Positions 10,186-19,821 are shown, numbered from the stretch's first letter. The stretch: 64,000 nucleotides of DNA from Pseudomonas sp. 5P_3.1_Bac2 (GCF_025465995.1 NZ_JANLNY010000027.1:62001-126000), one strand, 5' to 3'. Program-made: numbers and translations. The notes: generated by a model not told the origin, from the letters alone.

Positions 10186-10632
10186 CTAACGCACTTGCCG
10201 CTTAGGCACTGGCTGCAGCAACAACAGCATGCCGGCAAAGGCCATGATCAAATAGCTGAATAAGCGCAACTGCATAGCATCAGGCAACCACCGATGCAGC
10301 AGCAGAAAACCTCCCGCCATCAGCAATACCACTAACAATAGCTGGCCTCGCGTGTCGCGCCACAAGCCGCGCAAGCCCTCGGCGCGCAGCAACACACACA
10401 CTTGCAAGGCCGCACACACTGCTGCCAGCCCAACCACTAATGGCCGCAGACTATTGCCTAAGTCCTCAACCAGCAGTGACGCCAAACCGCTGTGACTGAT
10501 GGCTGGTAGCAGCAAAAAGTGCAACAACAAGAGGCCACCCACCCAGAGCGCCTGGGCCAGCAGCCAACTGATTGCACCAGCATCTAAGTGTGCAGGCTTA
10601 GAGATGACGAACCTCGACGATCTCGTACTCAA
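10186..10632 (-). CDS. DUF4149-type integral membrane protein, start uncertain
   Basis: A small inner-membrane protein with about four hydrophobic segments (for example LWVGGLLLLHFLLLPAI and LLLVVLLMAGGFLLLHRW), resembling the DUF4149 proteins that lie between greA and yhbY in Pseudomonas. Function unknown. The conserved part begins at AGAISWLLAQALWVGG, just after the greA stop, but no ATG or GTG occurs in frame there; the only in-frame starts are TTG at 10632 and 10683, both inside greA and without a visible Shine-Dalgarno. Translation may be coupled to greA termination, or the start codon may be non-standard. Confidence 0.6.
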   Translation of the reverse strand: MSTRSSRFVISKPAHLDAGAISWLLAQALWVGGLLLLHFLLLPAISHSGLASLLVEDLGNSLRPLVVGLAAVCAALQVCVLLRAEGLRGLWRDTRGQLLLVVLLMAGGFLLLHRWLPDAMQLRLFSYLIMAFAGMLLLLQPVPKRQVR

Positions 10633-11074
10633 TCGCGCCGCTAGGCGTTTGCACCAACACGACGTCGCCTTCGTTCTTACCAATCAGCGCACGGGCGATG
10701 GGCGAGCCCACCGACAGCTTGCGCTGCTTGATATCGGCTTCATCTTCACCAACGATCTGGTAGGTCACGCTTTCGTCGGTCTCGCAGTTAGCGATTTCAA
10801 CGGTACTGCCAAAGATCACTTTGCCGGTGTGCTCGATGCTAGTCACATCAATGACCACGGCATTTTGCAGACGCCCTTCAATGTCGCGGATACGCGCTTC
10901 CACCATACCTTGCTGCTCACGAGCAGCATGGTATTCGGCGTTTTCCTTGAGGTCGCCCAGCTCGCGGGCTTCACCGATGTCTTGACTGAGTTTAGGACGC
11001 ACCACTTTGGTCAGGTGCGCCAACTCTTCCTCCAGGGCGCGGGCGCCCTGGACAGTCATAGGGTATTTATTCAT
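10598..11074 (-). CDS. greA: Transcription elongation factor GreA
   Basis: 158 residues, MNKYPMTVQGARALEEEL. The N-terminal antiparallel coiled coil carries the acidic tip GDLKENAEYHAAREQQ, which inserts into the RNAP secondary channel; the C-terminal FKBP-like domain contains the conserved VSPIARAL-type segment (SVGSPIARALIGK). GreA stimulates cleavage of backtracked RNA. It overlaps the carB stop by an ATGA-type four-base overlap, so it is translationally coupled to carB. Confidence 0.97.
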   Translation of the reverse strand: MNKYPMTVQGARALEEELAHLTKVVRPKLSQDIGEARELGDLKENAEYHAAREQQGMVEARIRDIEGRLQNAVVIDVTSIEHTGKVIFGSTVEIANCETDESVTYQIVGEDEADIKQRKLSVGSPIARALIGKNEGDVVLVQTPSGAIEYEIVEVRHL

Positions 11075-14000
11075 GCCTTAATTCCTGCATGCAGATCCTG
11101 CAGCCGGCGCACAGTTTTCTCAGGACCAAACTTGAGCGCCTCACAGATTGCCTGCCCCGCCGCGATGGTGGTGGTGCAGTAGATCTTGTGCTGCAGAGCG
11201 TTTCGACGAATGGAGTACGAGTCAGCAATCGACTGACGGCCCTCGGTGGTGTTGATGATCAGGGTGACTTCGTCATTCTTGATCATATCAACCACGTGCG
11301 GACGGCCTTCAGTCACCTTGTTCACCCGGCGCACGGGCAAGCCAGCTTCTTCGATGACCCGTGCAGTACCGGCGGTGGCCACGACTTCAAAACCCAGACC
11401 AATCAGGTCACGAGCGACTTGCGCCACCAACGGCTTGTCATCTTCACGCACACTGATAAAGGCACAACCGCTGTTCGGCAGAATTTCACTGGCACCGACT
11501 TGAGCTTTAGCGAAGGCTTCACCGAAGGTGTCGCCCACGCCCATCACCTCACCCGTGGACTTCATCTCTGGGCCGAGGATGGGGTCAACGCCTGGGAACT
11601 TAGCGAAGGGGAACACGGCCTCTTTAACACTGAAGTACGGCGGGATGATTTCCTTGTTGTAGCCGGCCTCAGCCAGCGACTTGCCAGCCATGACGCGCGC
11701 AGCCACTTTGGCCAGGGACACGCCCACGCACTTGGACACGAACGGCACGGTACGCGAGGCACGCGGGTTCACTTCGATTACGAAGATATCCTCGCCCTGC
11801 ACGGCCATCTGCACGTTCATCAGACCGACCACACCCAGCTCCAGGGCCATTTTCTTGACCTGGTCGCGGATCTCATCCTGGATATGCATTGGCAGCGAGT
11901 ACGGCGGCAGCGAGCACGCCGAGTCGCCGGAGTGCACACCGGCTTGCTCGATGTGCTGCATGATCGCCCCGATCACCACAGACTCACCGTCACACACCGC
12001 GTCCACGTCGACTTCGATGGCGCAGTTCAGGAAGTGGTCGAGCAGCACCGGGCTGTCGTTGGAAACTTTTACCGCTTCGCGCATATAACGCTTGAGCTCG
12101 TCTTCTTGGTAGACGATCTCCATGGCGCGGCCGCCAAGTACGTAGGACGGACGCACCACCAGCGGGTAACCGATGGTTTTCGAGTGCGCCAGGGCTTCGT
12201 CTTCGCTGCGCGCAGTGGCGTTGGCTGGCTGACGCAAGCCCAGACGCTGCACCATCTGCTGGAAGCGCTCACGGTCTTCGGCGCGGTCGATGGCATCAGG
12301 CGAAGTACCGATAATCGGCACACCGGCTTCTTCCAGCGCACGGCAGATCTTCAGCGGAGTCTGGCCGCCGTACTGGACGATGACGCCCTTCGGCTGCTCG
12401 ACACGGACGATTTCCAGCACGTCTTCCAGGGTGACTGGCTCAAAGTACAGACGATCCGAGGTGTCGTAGTCGGTGGATACGGTTTCCGGGTTGCAGTTGA
12501 CCATGATGGTCTCGTAACCGTCTTCACGCATCGCCAGCGCCGCGTGTACGCAGCAGTAGTCAAACTCGATACCTTGGCCAATACGGTTCGGGCCACCACC
12601 CAAGATCATGATCTTGTCGCGGCTCGATGGATTGGCCTCGCACTCTTCCTCATAGGTGGAGTACATGTAGGCGGTATCGGTAGCGAACTCAGCAGCGCAG
12701 GTGTCAACGCGCTTGTACACCGGCAGGACTTTCAGCTTGTGCCGATGGCTACGCAGGTTCTTCTCGGTCACACCCAGCAGCTTAGCCAGACGCGAGTCGG
12801 AGAACCCTTTGCGCTTGAGCTTGTACATCAGGTCGCGGTCAATGCTCGACAGACCCAGAGTCTTAACGCGCTCTTCGTCCTTGATCAGATCTTCGATCTG
12901 CACCAGGAACCACTCGTCAATGCGCGTCAGGTCGAAGACTTCAGCCACGCTCTTGCCGGCGCGGAAGGCGTCAGCCACGTACCAGATACGGTCGGCGCTC
13001 GGTACCGTCAGTTCACGGCGCAGAGTGCTTTCAGCTTCCGGATCGTTCAGGTCGAGCTTCGGATCAAAGCCTGCCACGCCCACTTCCAGGCCACGCAAAG
13101 CTTTTTGCAGCGACTCTTGGAAGGTCCGGCCGATGGCCATGACTTCACCCACCGACTTCATCTGAGTAGTCAGACGAGCATCGGCTTTCGGGAATTTCTC
13201 GAAAGCAAAACGCGGGATCTTGGTGACGACGTAGTCGATGGCTGGCTCGAAGGACGCCGGGGTACGACCGCCGGTGATGTCGTTCTGCAGCTCATCAAGG
13301 GTGTAACCGATGGCCAGCTTGGCGGCGATCTTGGCAATCGGGAAGCCAGTGGCTTTCGAGGCCAACGCCGAGGAGCGGGATACGCGCGGGTTCATCTCGA
13401 TCACGACCATACGGCCAGTGTTCGGGCAGATACCGAACTGCACGTTGGAGCCGCCAGTTTCCACGCCGATCTCACGCAGTACCGCCAAGGAGGCGTTTCG
13501 CAGGATCTGATATTCCTTGTCGGTCAGGGTCTGTGCAGGCGCTACGGTGATCGAGTCGCCGGTGTGCACACCCATCGGATCGAAGTTTTCGATCGAGCAG
13601 ACGATGATGCAGTTGTCCTTTTTGTCGCGGACCACTTCCATCTCGTACTCTTTCCAGCCGATCAGGGATTCGTCGATCAGCAGTTCGCTGGTCGGCGACA
13701 GGTCCAGACCGCGGGCACAGATTTCTTCGAACTCTTCGCGGTTGTAAGCGATACCACCACCGGTGCCGCCCATGGTGAAGGACGGACGAATGATGCAAGG
13801 GAAACCCACCTTGTCCAATACGCCGTAGGCTTCTTCCATGTTGTGCGCGATGCCGGAAACCGGGCACGCGAGGCCAATGTCCTTCATCGCCTTGTCGAAA
13901 CGTGAGCGGTCTTCAGCCTTGTCGATGGTGTCGGCGTTAGCCCCGATCATCTCGACGCCGAACTTCTCCAGGACGCCGTGTTTTTCCAAGTCCAGGGCGC

Positions 14001-14292
14001 AGTTCAGTGCAGTCTGGCCGCCCATGGTCGGCAGCAGCGCATCCGGACGCTCCTTCTCGATGATCTTGGCCACGGTGGCCCACTTGATCGGTTCGATGTA
14101 AGTGGCATCAGCCATGGCCGGGTCGGTCATGATGGTGGCGGGGTTGGAGTTCACCAGAATGACGCGGTAGCCCTCTTCTTTCAGGGCTTTACAGGCCTGG
14201 GCACCGGAGTAGTCGAACTCGCAAGCCTGGCCGATAACGATCGGGCCGGCACCGAGGATCAGGACGCTTTTTATGTCTGTACGTTTTGGCAT
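11071..14292 (-). CDS. carB: Carbamoyl-phosphate synthase large subunit
   Basis: 1073 residues, MPKRTDIKSVLILGAGPIVIG. Two homologous ATP-grasp halves are present (GGTGGGIAYN near 170 and the second half starting near KIMILGGGPNRIGQG at about 558), with an oligomerization domain between them and a C-terminal MGS-like allosteric domain (TAGTARVIEEAGL). It makes carbamoyl phosphate from ammonia, bicarbonate and two ATP for pyrimidine and arginine synthesis. It lies 36 bp after carA and overlaps greA. Confidence 0.98.
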   Translation of the reverse strand: MPKRTDIKSVLILGAGPIVIGQACEFDYSGAQACKALKEEGYRVILVNSNPATIMTDPAMADATYIEPIKWATVAKIIEKERPDALLPTMGGQTALNCALDLEKHGVLEKFGVEMIGANADTIDKAEDRSRFDKAMKDIGLACPVSGIAHNMEEAYGVLDKVGFPCIIRPSFTMGGTGGGIAYNREEFEEICARGLDLSPTSELLIDESLIGWKEYEMEVVRDKKDNCIIVCSIENFDPMGVHTGDSITVAPAQTLTDKEYQILRNASLAVLREIGVETGGSNVQFGICPNTGRMVVIEMNPRVSRSSALASKATGFPIAKIAAKLAIGYTLDELQNDITGGRTPASFEPAIDYVVTKIPRFAFEKFPKADARLTTQMKSVGEVMAIGRTFQESLQKALRGLEVGVAGFDPKLDLNDPEAESTLRRELTVPSADRIWYVADAFRAGKSVAEVFDLTRIDEWFLVQIEDLIKDEERVKTLGLSSIDRDLMYKLKRKGFSDSRLAKLLGVTEKNLRSHRHKLKVLPVYKRVDTCAAEFATDTAYMYSTYEEECEANPSSRDKIMILGGGPNRIGQGIEFDYCCVHAALAMREDGYETIMVNCNPETVSTDYDTSDRLYFEPVTLEDVLEIVRVEQPKGVIVQYGGQTPLKICRALEEAGVPIIGTSPDAIDRAEDRERFQQMVQRLGLRQPANATARSEDEALAHSKTIGYPLVVRPSYVLGGRAMEIVYQEDELKRYMREAVKVSNDSPVLLDHFLNCAIEVDVDAVCDGESVVIGAIMQHIEQAGVHSGDSACSLPPYSLPMHIQDEIRDQVKKMALELGVVGLMNVQMAVQGEDIFVIEVNPRASRTVPFVSKCVGVSLAKVAARVMAGKSLAEAGYNKEIIPPYFSVKEAVFPFAKFPGVDPILGPEMKSTGEVMGVGDTFGEAFAKAQVGASEILPNSGCAFISVREDDKPLVAQVARDLIGLGFEVVATAGTARVIEEAGLPVRRVNKVTEGRPHVVDMIKNDEVTLIINTTEGRQSIADSYSIRRNALQHKIYCTTTIAAGQAICEALKFGPEKTVRRLQDLHAGIKA

Positions 14293-14328
14293 TTTCTCTC
14301 TCTCGAATCCTTGGGTCAGTCGGCGGGC

Positions 14329-15477
14329 TTAACGGCGCTTGGCCATGGCTTCGATAAAACGATCAAACAGTGGCGCAACATCGTGCGGGCCGGGGCTCGC
14401 TTCTGGGTGACCCTGGAAGCTGAACGCAGCCTTGTCGGTGCGCTCGATGCCTTGCAGAGTACCGTCGAACAGCGACTTGTGAGTGGCGCGCAGGTTGGCC
14501 GGCAGGCTTGGCTCATCCACGGCGAAACCGTGGTTCTGGCTGGTGATCATCACCACACCCGTGTCCAAATCTTGTACCGGGTGGTTAGCACCATGATGGC
14601 CGGTGGCCATTTTCACGGTTTTAGCACCAGAAGCCAGGGCCAACAGCTGGTGACCCAGGCAGATACCGAAGACGGGAATCTCGGTTTGCAGAATTTCCTT
14701 GATCGCCGTGATCGCGTAATCGCAAGGCTCGGGGTCGCCAGGGCCGTTGGACAGGAACACGCCATCGGGATTCAGCGCCAGCACTTCACTGGCTGGTGTT
14801 TGCGCCGGCACTACGGTCAGCTTGCAGCCGCGTTCAACCAGCATACGCAGGATGTTCAGCTTCACCCCGTAGTCGTAGGCCACGACGTGGTAAGGCAGCT
14901 CGGCAGCGGAGATCTCTGGATGGCTGTCGTTTTTCAGGTTCCACACACTGGAGCGCCACTCGTAACGCTCGCTGCAGGTCACTTCTTTGGCCAGATCCAT
15001 GCCTTTGAGGCCTGGGAAACTGCGCGCCAGCTCAAGCGCTTTAGCATCGGTGGCGTCGTCGCCGACCAGGATGCAGCCGTTTTGCGAGCCTTTTTCGCGC
15101 AGGATGCGGGTCAGGCGGCGGGTATCGATCCCGGCGATGGCCACAGTACCGTTTTCTTTAAGGTACTCATCCAGTGGCTGCTTGTTACGCCAGTTGCTCG
15201 ACAGCAGCGGCAGGTCACGAATGATCAGGCCGGCGGCCCACACTTGGTTGGACTCGGCGTCTTCCGGTGTGGTGCCCGTGTTGCCGATGTGCGGATAGGT
15301 CAGGGTTACGATTTGCTGGGCATAGGAAGGATCGGTGAGGATTTCCTGATAGCCGGTCATGGCGGTGTTAAAAACCACCTCTCCAATAGTTTGGCCATCA
15401 GCACCGATGGCCTCGCCGCGAAAAATACTGCCATCAGCAAGAGCCAATATGGCAGGTTTTAGGGCTGGCTTACTCAA
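14329..15477 (-). CDS. carA: Carbamoyl-phosphate synthase small (glutaminase) subunit
   Basis: 382 residues with a TTG start at 15477 preceded by GGAGG six bases upstream. The N-terminal CPSase small domain (ALADGSIFRGEAIGADG) is followed by a class I glutamine amidotransferase domain: nucleophile Cys273 in FGICLGHQLL, and the catalytic His/Glu in GHPEASPGP. It hydrolyses glutamine and channels ammonia to CarB. Upstream is a terminator-like hairpin that may end dapB transcripts or attenuate carAB. Confidence 0.97.
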   Translation of the reverse strand: MSKPALKPAILALADGSIFRGEAIGADGQTIGEVVFNTAMTGYQEILTDPSYAQQIVTLTYPHIGNTGTTPEDAESNQVWAAGLIIRDLPLLSSNWRNKQPLDEYLKENGTVAIAGIDTRRLTRILREKGSQNGCILVGDDATDAKALELARSFPGLKGMDLAKEVTCSERYEWRSSVWNLKNDSHPEISAAELPYHVVAYDYGVKLNILRMLVERGCKLTVVPAQTPASEVLALNPDGVFLSNGPGDPEPCDYAITAIKEILQTEIPVFGICLGHQLLALASGAKTVKMATGHHGANHPVQDLDTGVVMITSQNHGFAVDEPSLPANLRATHKSLFDGTLQGIERTDKAAFSFQGHPEASPGPHDVAPLFDRFIEAMAKRR

Positions 15478-15519
15478 GAAAACCTCCGAAGATCAAATCG
15501 TGAAGCAAACGCAGATTGT

Positions 15520-15555
15520 AAAAAAGCGGGATGACGTTACAACCGTCACCCCGCT
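15520..15555 (-). terminator. Terminator or attenuator between dapB and carA
   Basis: On the minus strand a 12-bp stem (AGCGGGGTGACG with CGTCATCCCGCT, one G-U pair) is followed by TTTTTTA. It ends about 43 bases before the carA start, so it either terminates dapB or sits in the carAB leader. Confidence 0.75.
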
Positions 15556-15580
15556 CTTTTATCTGATTCATTCTGCGCAA

Positions 15581-15600
15581 CTTTAGTGGACACACTAAAG
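15581..15600. repeat. Perfect inverted repeat upstream of carA
   Basis: CTTTAGTG-GACA-CACTAAAG has eight-base perfect arms. It lies between dapB and the carA-proximal hairpin. It could be an operator or a second RNA hairpin of the carA leader; the sequence does not decide. Confidence 0.6.
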
Positions 15601-15686
15601 CAGAAAGCTTACAGGAAAGTGCCATTTTGGTCCACCGCCTGATGGGACAAAGTCAGCAACAAACCCGCAAAGTGCGACACAATGCC

Positions 15687-16490
15687 TCAGTTAAGACCGA
15701 GAACGTCCTGCATGTCGTACAAGCCTGCCGGGCGCTCTTGCAGCCACAGGGCCGCGCGCACCGCACCTTTAGCGAAGGTCATACGGCTCGAAGCCTTATG
15801 CGTGATCTCCACGCGCTCGCCCTCAGCAGCGAACAATACGGTGTGATCACCGACCACATCACCCGCACGCACGGTGGCAAAACCGATGGTTTCGCGCTCA
15901 CGGGCGCCGGTTTGGCCTTCACGGCCATAGACCGCGACTTTCTGCAGATCGCGTCCCAAGGCATTAGCCACCACTTCGCCCATACGCAGCGCCGTGCCAG
16001 ACGGTGCATCGACTTTATGCCGGTGGTGGGCCTCGATAATCTCGATATCCACGTCATCACCCAGCACTCGCGCGGCGGTATCCAGCAGTTTGAGGCAGAG
16101 GTTAACGCCGACACTGAAGTTGGCCGCAAAGACAATCGGGATGTGCTTAGCCGCGTCCGCCAGTTGCTGCTTTTCCTCTGCCGAGAAACCTGTCGTGCCG
16201 ATCACCATGGCCTTGCCGGCATCACGGCAGATCTGCAGGTTTTTCAGCGTCACCGAGGGATGGGTAAAGTCGATCAATACATCGAACTGATCGAGCACCG
16301 CCGCCAGATCGCCGACCAGGCTCACGCCCGCCTTACCTTGGGCAACCAGCTCGCCGACATCGACGCCCACCAAGCTGCTGTCTGCCCGATCAATGGCCGC
16401 ACTTAAGCGCGCACCATCAACCACCTGCACAGCCTCGATCAGGGTTTTGCCCATACGCCCAGCGGCGCCCATCACAGCAATACGTTGCAT
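15687..16490 (-). CDS. dapB: 4-hydroxy-tetrahydrodipicolinate reductase
   Basis: 267 residues from MQRIAVMGAAGRMGKTL; an upstream in-frame extension of 19 codons is not conserved-looking and was excluded. The Rossmann nucleotide site GAAGRMG is at 8-14, and the catalytic HHRHKVDAPSGTA segment lies near 155-168. The enzyme reduces the product of DapA with NAD(P)H in the lysine and diaminopimelate pathway. Located between dnaJ and carA as in other Pseudomonas. Confidence 0.97.
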   Translation of the reverse strand: MQRIAVMGAAGRMGKTLIEAVQVVDGARLSAAIDRADSSLVGVDVGELVAQGKAGVSLVGDLAAVLDQFDVLIDFTHPSVTLKNLQICRDAGKAMVIGTTGFSAEEKQQLADAAKHIPIVFAANFSVGVNLCLKLLDTAARVLGDDVDIEIIEAHHRHKVDAPSGTALRMGEVVANALGRDLQKVAVYGREGQTGARERETIGFATVRAGDVVGDHTVLFAAEGERVEITHKASSRMTFAKGAVRAALWLQERPAGLYDMQDVLGLN

Positions 16491-16572
16491 AACTCTTTGA
16501 TCCACGCGGTTAAATTCACATGACCCAGGCACGCCGCCGTGAACCAACGCTCACGCGGCGTGGGCCTCTGAC

Positions 16573-17706
16573 TTACAGGTCGCCGAAGAAGCGCTTAACG
16601 CCTTCAAACCAACCATTAGCCTTCGGCGAGTGGGAACTGTCGCTGTCCAGCGAGTTGCGGAACTCTTCCAGCAGCTCACGCTGACGACGATCCAGATTCA
16701 CCGGCGTTTCTACCGCCACGCGGCACATCAGATCGCCAGCACCACCCCCACGCACTGGCGCTACGCCCTTGCCACGCAGGCGGAACATTTTGCCAGTCTG
16801 GGTGCCTTCCGGAATCTTCAGCTTAACCCGCCCATCCAGGGTTGGCACTTCCAGCTCACCACCCAGGGCAGCGTCAGCGAAGCTGATCGGCACTTCACAG
16901 TACAGGTGCTTGCCGTCGCGCTGGAAGATCGCGTGCTCACGCACGTTCACCACCACGTACAGATCACCCGAAGGCCCGCCTTGGGCACCGGCCTCACCTT
17001 CACCGGACAGACGGATACGGTCACCAGTATCCACCCCAGCCGGGACTTTCACCGACAAGGTTTTGTGCTCTTCGACGCGGCCCTGGCCGTGGCACGTGCC
17101 ACATGGGTCGGTGATCATCTTGCCGCTGCCGTGGCAACGCGGGCAGGTTTGCTGTACCGAGAAGAAGCCTTGCTGCATGCGCACCTGGCCCATACCGGCG
17201 CAGGTGGTACAGGTCACTGGACTGGTGCCCTTTTTCGCGCCCGAGCCATCGCAGGTTTTGCAATTGACCAAAGTCGGCACACGAATGGTGACCGTGGTGC
17301 CGCGTACCGCTTCTTCCAGATCCAGTTCCAGGGTGTAACGCAGATCGCTGCCGCGCTGCGGACCGCCACGCTGGCCGCCGCGGCCACCGCCACCACCAAA
17401 GAAGTCACTGAATACATCGCCGAAAATATCGGAGAAGTTCGCCCCGCCGCCACCGCCAAAGCCGCCGCCACCAGCGCTTGGATCAACGCCGGCGTGGCCG
17501 TATTGGTCGTAGGCCGAGCGCTTGCTCGCGTCAGACAGCACTTCGTAGGCCTCGTTGGCCTCTTTGAACTTCTCTTCGGCGTCTTTATCGTCCGGATTGC
17601 GGTCCGGGTGATACTTCATCGCCAAGCGGCGGTAAGCCTTTTTCAGCTCCGCTTCGCCGGCGCCGCGCTCGACACCGAGCACCTCGTAATAGTCACGTTT
17701 AGCCAT
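16573..17706 (-). CDS. dnaJ: Chaperone protein DnaJ
   Basis: 377 residues. The J domain (1-70) has HPD at 33-35; a long Gly/Phe-rich linker follows; the zinc domain has four CxxCxGxG repeats (CKTCDGSG, CTTCAGMG, CPRCHGSG, CGTCHGQG); the C-terminal substrate-binding domain completes a type I DnaJ. It delivers unfolded substrates to DnaK and stimulates its ATPase. It lies 122 bp after dnaK, a gap containing a REP-like palindrome. Confidence 0.98.
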   Translation of the reverse strand: MAKRDYYEVLGVERGAGEAELKKAYRRLAMKYHPDRNPDDKDAEEKFKEANEAYEVLSDASKRSAYDQYGHAGVDPSAGGGGFGGGGGANFSDIFGDVFSDFFGGGGGRGGQRGGPQRGSDLRYTLELDLEEAVRGTTVTIRVPTLVNCKTCDGSGAKKGTSPVTCTTCAGMGQVRMQQGFFSVQQTCPRCHGSGKMITDPCGTCHGQGRVEEHKTLSVKVPAGVDTGDRIRLSGEGEAGAQGGPSGDLYVVVNVREHAIFQRDGKHLYCEVPISFADAALGGELEVPTLDGRVKLKIPEGTQTGKMFRLRGKGVAPVRGGGAGDLMCRVAVETPVNLDRRQRELLEEFRNSLDSDSSHSPKANGWFEGVKRFFGDL

Positions 17707-17747
17707 AAGTCTTCAGCACCTTAAAATCGTCTACTCCAGACACGCCA

Positions 17748-17769
17748 ACGCGGGAGCAAGCTCCCGCGT
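17748..17769. repeat. REP-like palindrome between dnaK and dnaJ
   Basis: ACGCGGGAGC-AA-GCTCCCGCGT has ten-base perfect arms with no T-run. The GGGAGCTTGCTCCC core resembles repetitive extragenic palindromes common in Pseudomonas. A second imperfect repeat, GGATGCAA...TTGCACCC, follows at about 17783-17804. In the dnaK-dnaJ transcript it could stabilise the upstream mRNA. Confidence 0.55.
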
Positions 17770-17828
17770 GGCGGATCGCGCCGGATGCAACCTGCATTGC
17801 ACCCGGGCAGAGCGGCATAAGCTTGCGC

Positions 17829-19745
17829 TTACTTGTTGTCTTTGACTTCTTCGAACTCAGCGTCGACTACGTCGTCGCCAGCGTCCTTGGCTTGCTCACC
17901 GGCCTCAGCCTGAGCACCTGGCTGTGGCTGCTCGGCGTACATCTTTTGCGCCAGCGGTGCGGTCACTTCCGACAGAGCGGTCATCTTGGCTTCGATGTCA
18001 GCTTTATCGTCGCCTTTGATCGACACTTCCAGCGCTGCCACAGCTGCTTCGATGGCAGTTTTCTCGTCAGCAGTCACTTTGTCGCCTGCTTCGGTGACCA
18101 TCTTACGGGTGGCGTGAACCAGTTGGTCGCCCTGGTTACGAGCACCGGCCAGCTCTTCGAACTTGCGATCTTCCTCAGCGTTAGCCTCGGCATCACGGAC
18201 CATCTGTTGGATTTCTTCCTCAGACAGACCGGAGTTGGCCTTGATCACGATCGACTGCGACTTGCCAGTGGCTTTGTCTTTGGCGCTTACATGCAGGATG
18301 CCGTTAGCGTCGATGTCGAAAGTCACTTCAATTTGCGGCACACCACGTGGCGCTGGCGGAATCTCAGCCAGGTCGAATTTACCCAGCGACTTGTTGCTGC
18401 TCGCTTGCTTACGCTCACCTTGCAGCACGTGAATGGTCACCGCGCCCTGGTTATCGTCAGCGGTGGAGAACACTTGCGACTTTTTGGTCGGGATAGTGGT
18501 GTTCTTCTCGATCAGCGCAGTCATCACGCCGCCCATGGTTTCGATACCCAGGGTCAGCGGGCTGACGTCCAGCAGCAGTACGTCTTTAACGTCGCCCGAC
18601 AGTACCGCGCCTTGGATCGCAGCACCCATGGCCACAGCTTCGTCCGGGTTAACGTCTTTACGGGCTTCTTTGCCGAAGAAATCGCTAACCGCTTTCTGTA
18701 CCAGCGGCATACGAGTCTGACCACCGACCAGGATCACGTCGTTGATCGCACCCACGTCGATACCGGCGTCTTTCAACGCAGTACGGCAAGGCTCGATGGT
18801 GCGTTGCACCAGGTCTTCCACCAGCGATTCCAGCTTGGCGCGGGAGATCTTCACGTTCAAGTGCTTAGGACCCGACGCATCGGCAGTGATGTACGGCAGG
18901 TTAACGTCGGTCTGCTGGCTGGAGGACAGCTCAATTTTGGCTTTCTCAGCGGATTCTTTCAGGCGCTGCATGGCCAGCGGATCACCTTTGAGGTTGATGC
19001 CGCTTTCTTTCTTGAACTCGTCCACGAGGTAGTCGATCAGACGGATATCGAAGTCTTCACCACCCAGGAAGGTGTCACCGTTGGTGGCCAACACTTCGAA
19101 CTGGTGCTCACCGTCAACTTCAGCGATTTCGATGACGGAGACGTCGAAAGTACCGCCGCCCAGGTCATAAACGATAACGGTGTGGTCGCCTTTGGCTTTG
19201 TCCATACCGTAAGCCAGTGCCGCAGCAGTTGGCTCGTTGATGATGCGCTTAACGTCCAGACCCGCAATACGGCCGGCGTCTTTAGTCGCTTGACGCTGGC
19301 TGTCGTTGAAGTAAGCCGGAACAGTGATGACCGCCTCGGTCACAGGCTCGCCCAGGTAATCCTCGGCGGTTTTCTTCATTTTTTTCAGCACTTCGGCGCT
19401 GATTTGCGGCGGTGCCATTTTCTGGCCGTTCACTTCAACCCAGGCGTCACCGTTGTCAGCCTTGGCGATTTTGTACGGCACCATTTGGATATCTTTTTGC
19501 ACAACGTTTTCGTCGAAGCGACGACCGATCAGACGCTTAACGGCGTACAGAGTGTTGTGCGGGTTAGTCACAGCCTGGCGCTTAGCCGACTGCCCCACCA
19601 GAATTTCGCCATCGTTGGCATACGCAATGATCGAAGGGGTAGTACGCGCGCCTTCGGCGTTTTCAATAACTTTGACTGTACCGTTTTCCAGAATGGAGAC
19701 GCAGGAGTTAGTAGTCCCCAGGTCGATACCGATAATTTTGCCCAT
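17829..19745 (-). CDS. dnaK: Chaperone protein DnaK (Hsp70)
   Basis: 638 residues. The ATPase domain (about 1-380) contains IGIDLGTTNSCV near the N terminus, DLGGGTFDVS and NEPTAAALAYG; the substrate-binding domain carries LLLDVSPLTLGIET; the C-terminal tail ends DAEFEEVKDNK, the usual acidic EEVKD-type end. DnaK is the central ATP-dependent Hsp70, working with DnaJ and GrpE encoded on either side. It has its own sigma32 promoter overlapping the grpE stop codon. Confidence 0.98.
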   Translation of the reverse strand: MGKIIGIDLGTTNSCVSILENGTVKVIENAEGARTTPSIIAYANDGEILVGQSAKRQAVTNPHNTLYAVKRLIGRRFDENVVQKDIQMVPYKIAKADNGDAWVEVNGQKMAPPQISAEVLKKMKKTAEDYLGEPVTEAVITVPAYFNDSQRQATKDAGRIAGLDVKRIINEPTAAALAYGMDKAKGDHTVIVYDLGGGTFDVSVIEIAEVDGEHQFEVLATNGDTFLGGEDFDIRLIDYLVDEFKKESGINLKGDPLAMQRLKESAEKAKIELSSSQQTDVNLPYITADASGPKHLNVKISRAKLESLVEDLVQRTIEPCRTALKDAGIDVGAINDVILVGGQTRMPLVQKAVSDFFGKEARKDVNPDEAVAMGAAIQGAVLSGDVKDVLLLDVSPLTLGIETMGGVMTALIEKNTTIPTKKSQVFSTADDNQGAVTIHVLQGERKQASSNKSLGKFDLAEIPPAPRGVPQIEVTFDIDANGILHVSAKDKATGKSQSIVIKANSGLSEEEIQQMVRDAEANAEEDRKFEELAGARNQGDQLVHATRKMVTEAGDKVTADEKTAIEAAVAALEVSIKGDDKADIEAKMTALSEVTAPLAQKMYAEQPQPGAQAEAGEQAKDAGDDVVDAEFEEVKDNK

Positions 19746-19821
19746 TATTACTCTCCCGAAACTTGGATATTTCCGTCGCTAGCTCTTGGCGGCAACGGCA
19801 GCACTAAAACGCTTGACTGTT

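Noticed and set aside
11089..13905. 938-codon ORF on the plus strand
   Set aside because: Antisense to carB, rich in His/Gln/Val from reversed codons; no family.
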